DNA from: Flavobacteriaceae bacterium
GTDB lineage: Bacteria > Bacteroidota > Bacteroidia > Flavobacteriales > Flavobacteriaceae
Length of the DNA stretch: 8,006 nucleotides
Direction of reading: 5' to 3'
Assembly (NCBI GenBank): GCA_015489265.1
Contig: WFZY01000300.1
Location: 1 to 8,006, forward strand
The position numbers were made by a program, and so were the translations under genes. How positions within the stretch are numbered: position 1 is the stretch's first letter; the number at the start of each line of letters is the position of its first letter. Shown here piece after piece: positions 7,060 through 8,006 of this stretch. Under the pieces are notes generated by a model. That model made no database searches and had not been told where the DNA came from. It was given only the letters and a program-made list of their open reading frames with translations.

Positions 7060-7062
7060 AAA

Positions 7063-8006
7063 ATGATGTCATACAATTTTGATCAAATAATAGATAGAAC
7101 CGGCACTAATAGTATCAAATTCGATAAAATGTCTTTCTTTTTCGGACGCGATGATTTACAACCGCTTTGGGTTGCCGATATGGATTTTGCAACACCTGAT
7201 TTTGTTTTAGAAGCAATTAAGAAACGTTTGGAACATCCCATATTGGGTTATACCATGCGTAAAGATAGCTTTTATAACAGTTATATACGTTGGGCTAAAA
7301 AACGTTATGACTGGAAAGTTGATAAAGATTGGTTGGATTTTAGTCCGGGTGTTGTAGGGGCATTAGCTTTATCTGTATTGAGTTTGACCAATGAGGGTGA
7401 TAAAATTATCATTCAACCACCGGTGTACCATCCGTTTTTTGATGTCATTAAAGGAAATAATCGCCAATTGGTGGAAAATCCTTTAAAAAAAGACGTCAAT
7501 GGCAATTACCGGATGGATTTTGATCATTTAAAAAGTGTCATTGACTCGCAAACCAAAATGATGATTATTGCCAATCCGCATAATCCGGTCGGTCGGGTTT
7601 GGCAAAAAGAAGAATTGGAAGCGCTGTCAGAAATAGCTGTCGCGCACAACTTGATTATCCTTTCAGATGATATTCATGCCGATTTTGTTTACAAACCCAA
7701 TCGTTACATATCTTTGTCGAGTATCAATAAAGCGATAGCGCAACAAACCATTACGGTTACCTCACCGAGTAAAACTTTTAATATAGCCGGATTAAGCACT
7801 TCGGTTGTAATTATTCCTAATGAAAACTTAAGGAATAAATACCGTGCTAAACTCAAAGATATGCATCTGTTTTTAGGGAACATTTTTGGCAATATAGCTT
7901 TTGAAGCGGCTTATAATAAAGGGGAAGCTTGGTTAGAAGCGCTGTTAGAGTATTTGCAATCTAATATTGATTTTGTAATGACTTATCTAGCGGAGAATAT
8001 TCCTGC
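7063..8006 (+). CDS. MalY/PatB family PLP-dependent C-S lyase (cystathionine beta-lyase type), 3' partial
   Basis: An open frame of 314 complete codons runs off the right edge; family members are about 390 residues, so roughly 75 are missing. It is a fold-type I aminotransferase-like enzyme of the MalY/PatB group, which cleaves C-S bonds in cystathionine or cysteine conjugates to give a thiol, pyruvate and ammonia. Diagnostic features are LWVADMDF (35-42), GYTMR (62-66), SPGVV (94-98), PVYHPF (120-125), NPHNPVGRVW (171-180) with Asn 174, the PLP-ring Asp 202 in SDDIHADF, and the Schiff-base Lys 237 in SPSKTFNIAGL. The usual SDEIH reads SDDIH here. Two in-frame ATGs (7063 and 7066) can serve as start, with an in-frame stop at 7024 upstream. 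It is transcribed divergently from the thioredoxin-like lipoprotein. Whether it acts in methionine synthesis or conjugate breakdown cannot be told from sequence. Confidence 0.93.
   Translation, partial: MMSYNFDQIIDRTGTNSIKFDKMSFFFGRDDLQPLWVADMDFATPDFVLEAIKKRLEHPILGYTMRKDSFYNSYIRWAKKRYDWKVDKDWLDFSPGVVGALALSVLSLTNEGDKIIIQPPVYHPFFDVIKGNNRQLVENPLKKDVNGNYRMDFDHLKSVIDSQTKMMIIANPHNPVGRVWQKEELEALSEIAVAHNLIILSDDIHADFVYKPNRYISLSSINKAIAQQTITVTSPSKTFNIAGLSTSVVIIPNENLRNKYRAKLKDMHLFLGNIFGNIAFEAAYNKGEAWLEALLEYLQSNIDFVMTYLAENIP

Overview
The window looks like ordinary chromosomal DNA of a Bacteroidota bacterium, most likely from the Flavobacteriia. The DNA is AT-rich, genes lack obvious Shine-Dalgarno sequences, and several starts are preceded by the Bacteroidota-type -7 box TAnnTTTG. 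Three genes encode small-signal lipoproteins with a lipobox Cys. The protein families (7TM-HD phosphohydrolase, PrcB-like lipoprotein, M14 lipoprotein carboxypeptidase, WCPDS thioredoxin-like lipoprotein) are also typical of that phylum. I see no mobile element, CRISPR array, tRNA or rRNA.

Left part, plus strand (1-3766): a 7TM-HD phosphohydrolase of the PgpH type, a probable cyclic-di-AMP phosphodiesterase, whose 5' end lies off the left edge. It is followed by a PrcB-family lipoprotein and, 37 bases later, an M14 zinc carboxypeptidase lipoprotein. The latter two look like a small envelope-protein cassette.

Middle (3767-4113): a gene-free stretch of about 350 bases between converging genes. 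It holds a likely bidirectional terminator hairpin and a degenerate duplicated segment, which is the least explained sequence in the window.

Minus strand (4114-6825), in transcription order from right to left: a thioredoxin-fold lipoprotein with a single Cys, the essential ribosome-assembly GTPase Der, and a TauE/SafE-type membrane permease. The permease starts with GTG only 5 bases after the der stop. Der has its own candidate -7 box 16 bases before its ATG, and the lipoprotein has the best complete promoter in the window (TTTG, 20 bases, TAACTTTG).

Right edge, plus strand (7063-8006): a MalY/PatB-type PLP-dependent C-S lyase, truncated by the window end and divergent from the thioredoxin-like lipoprotein. 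The shared 237-base intergenic region carries four TGACA/TGTCA half-sites. A loose sulfur and redox theme (C-S lyase, thioredoxin-like protein, possible sulfite or sulfonate exporter) can be drawn, but it is an inference.

I found no convincing new multi-gene system. The most useful leads are the duplicated intergenic element and the possible operator in the divergent region.
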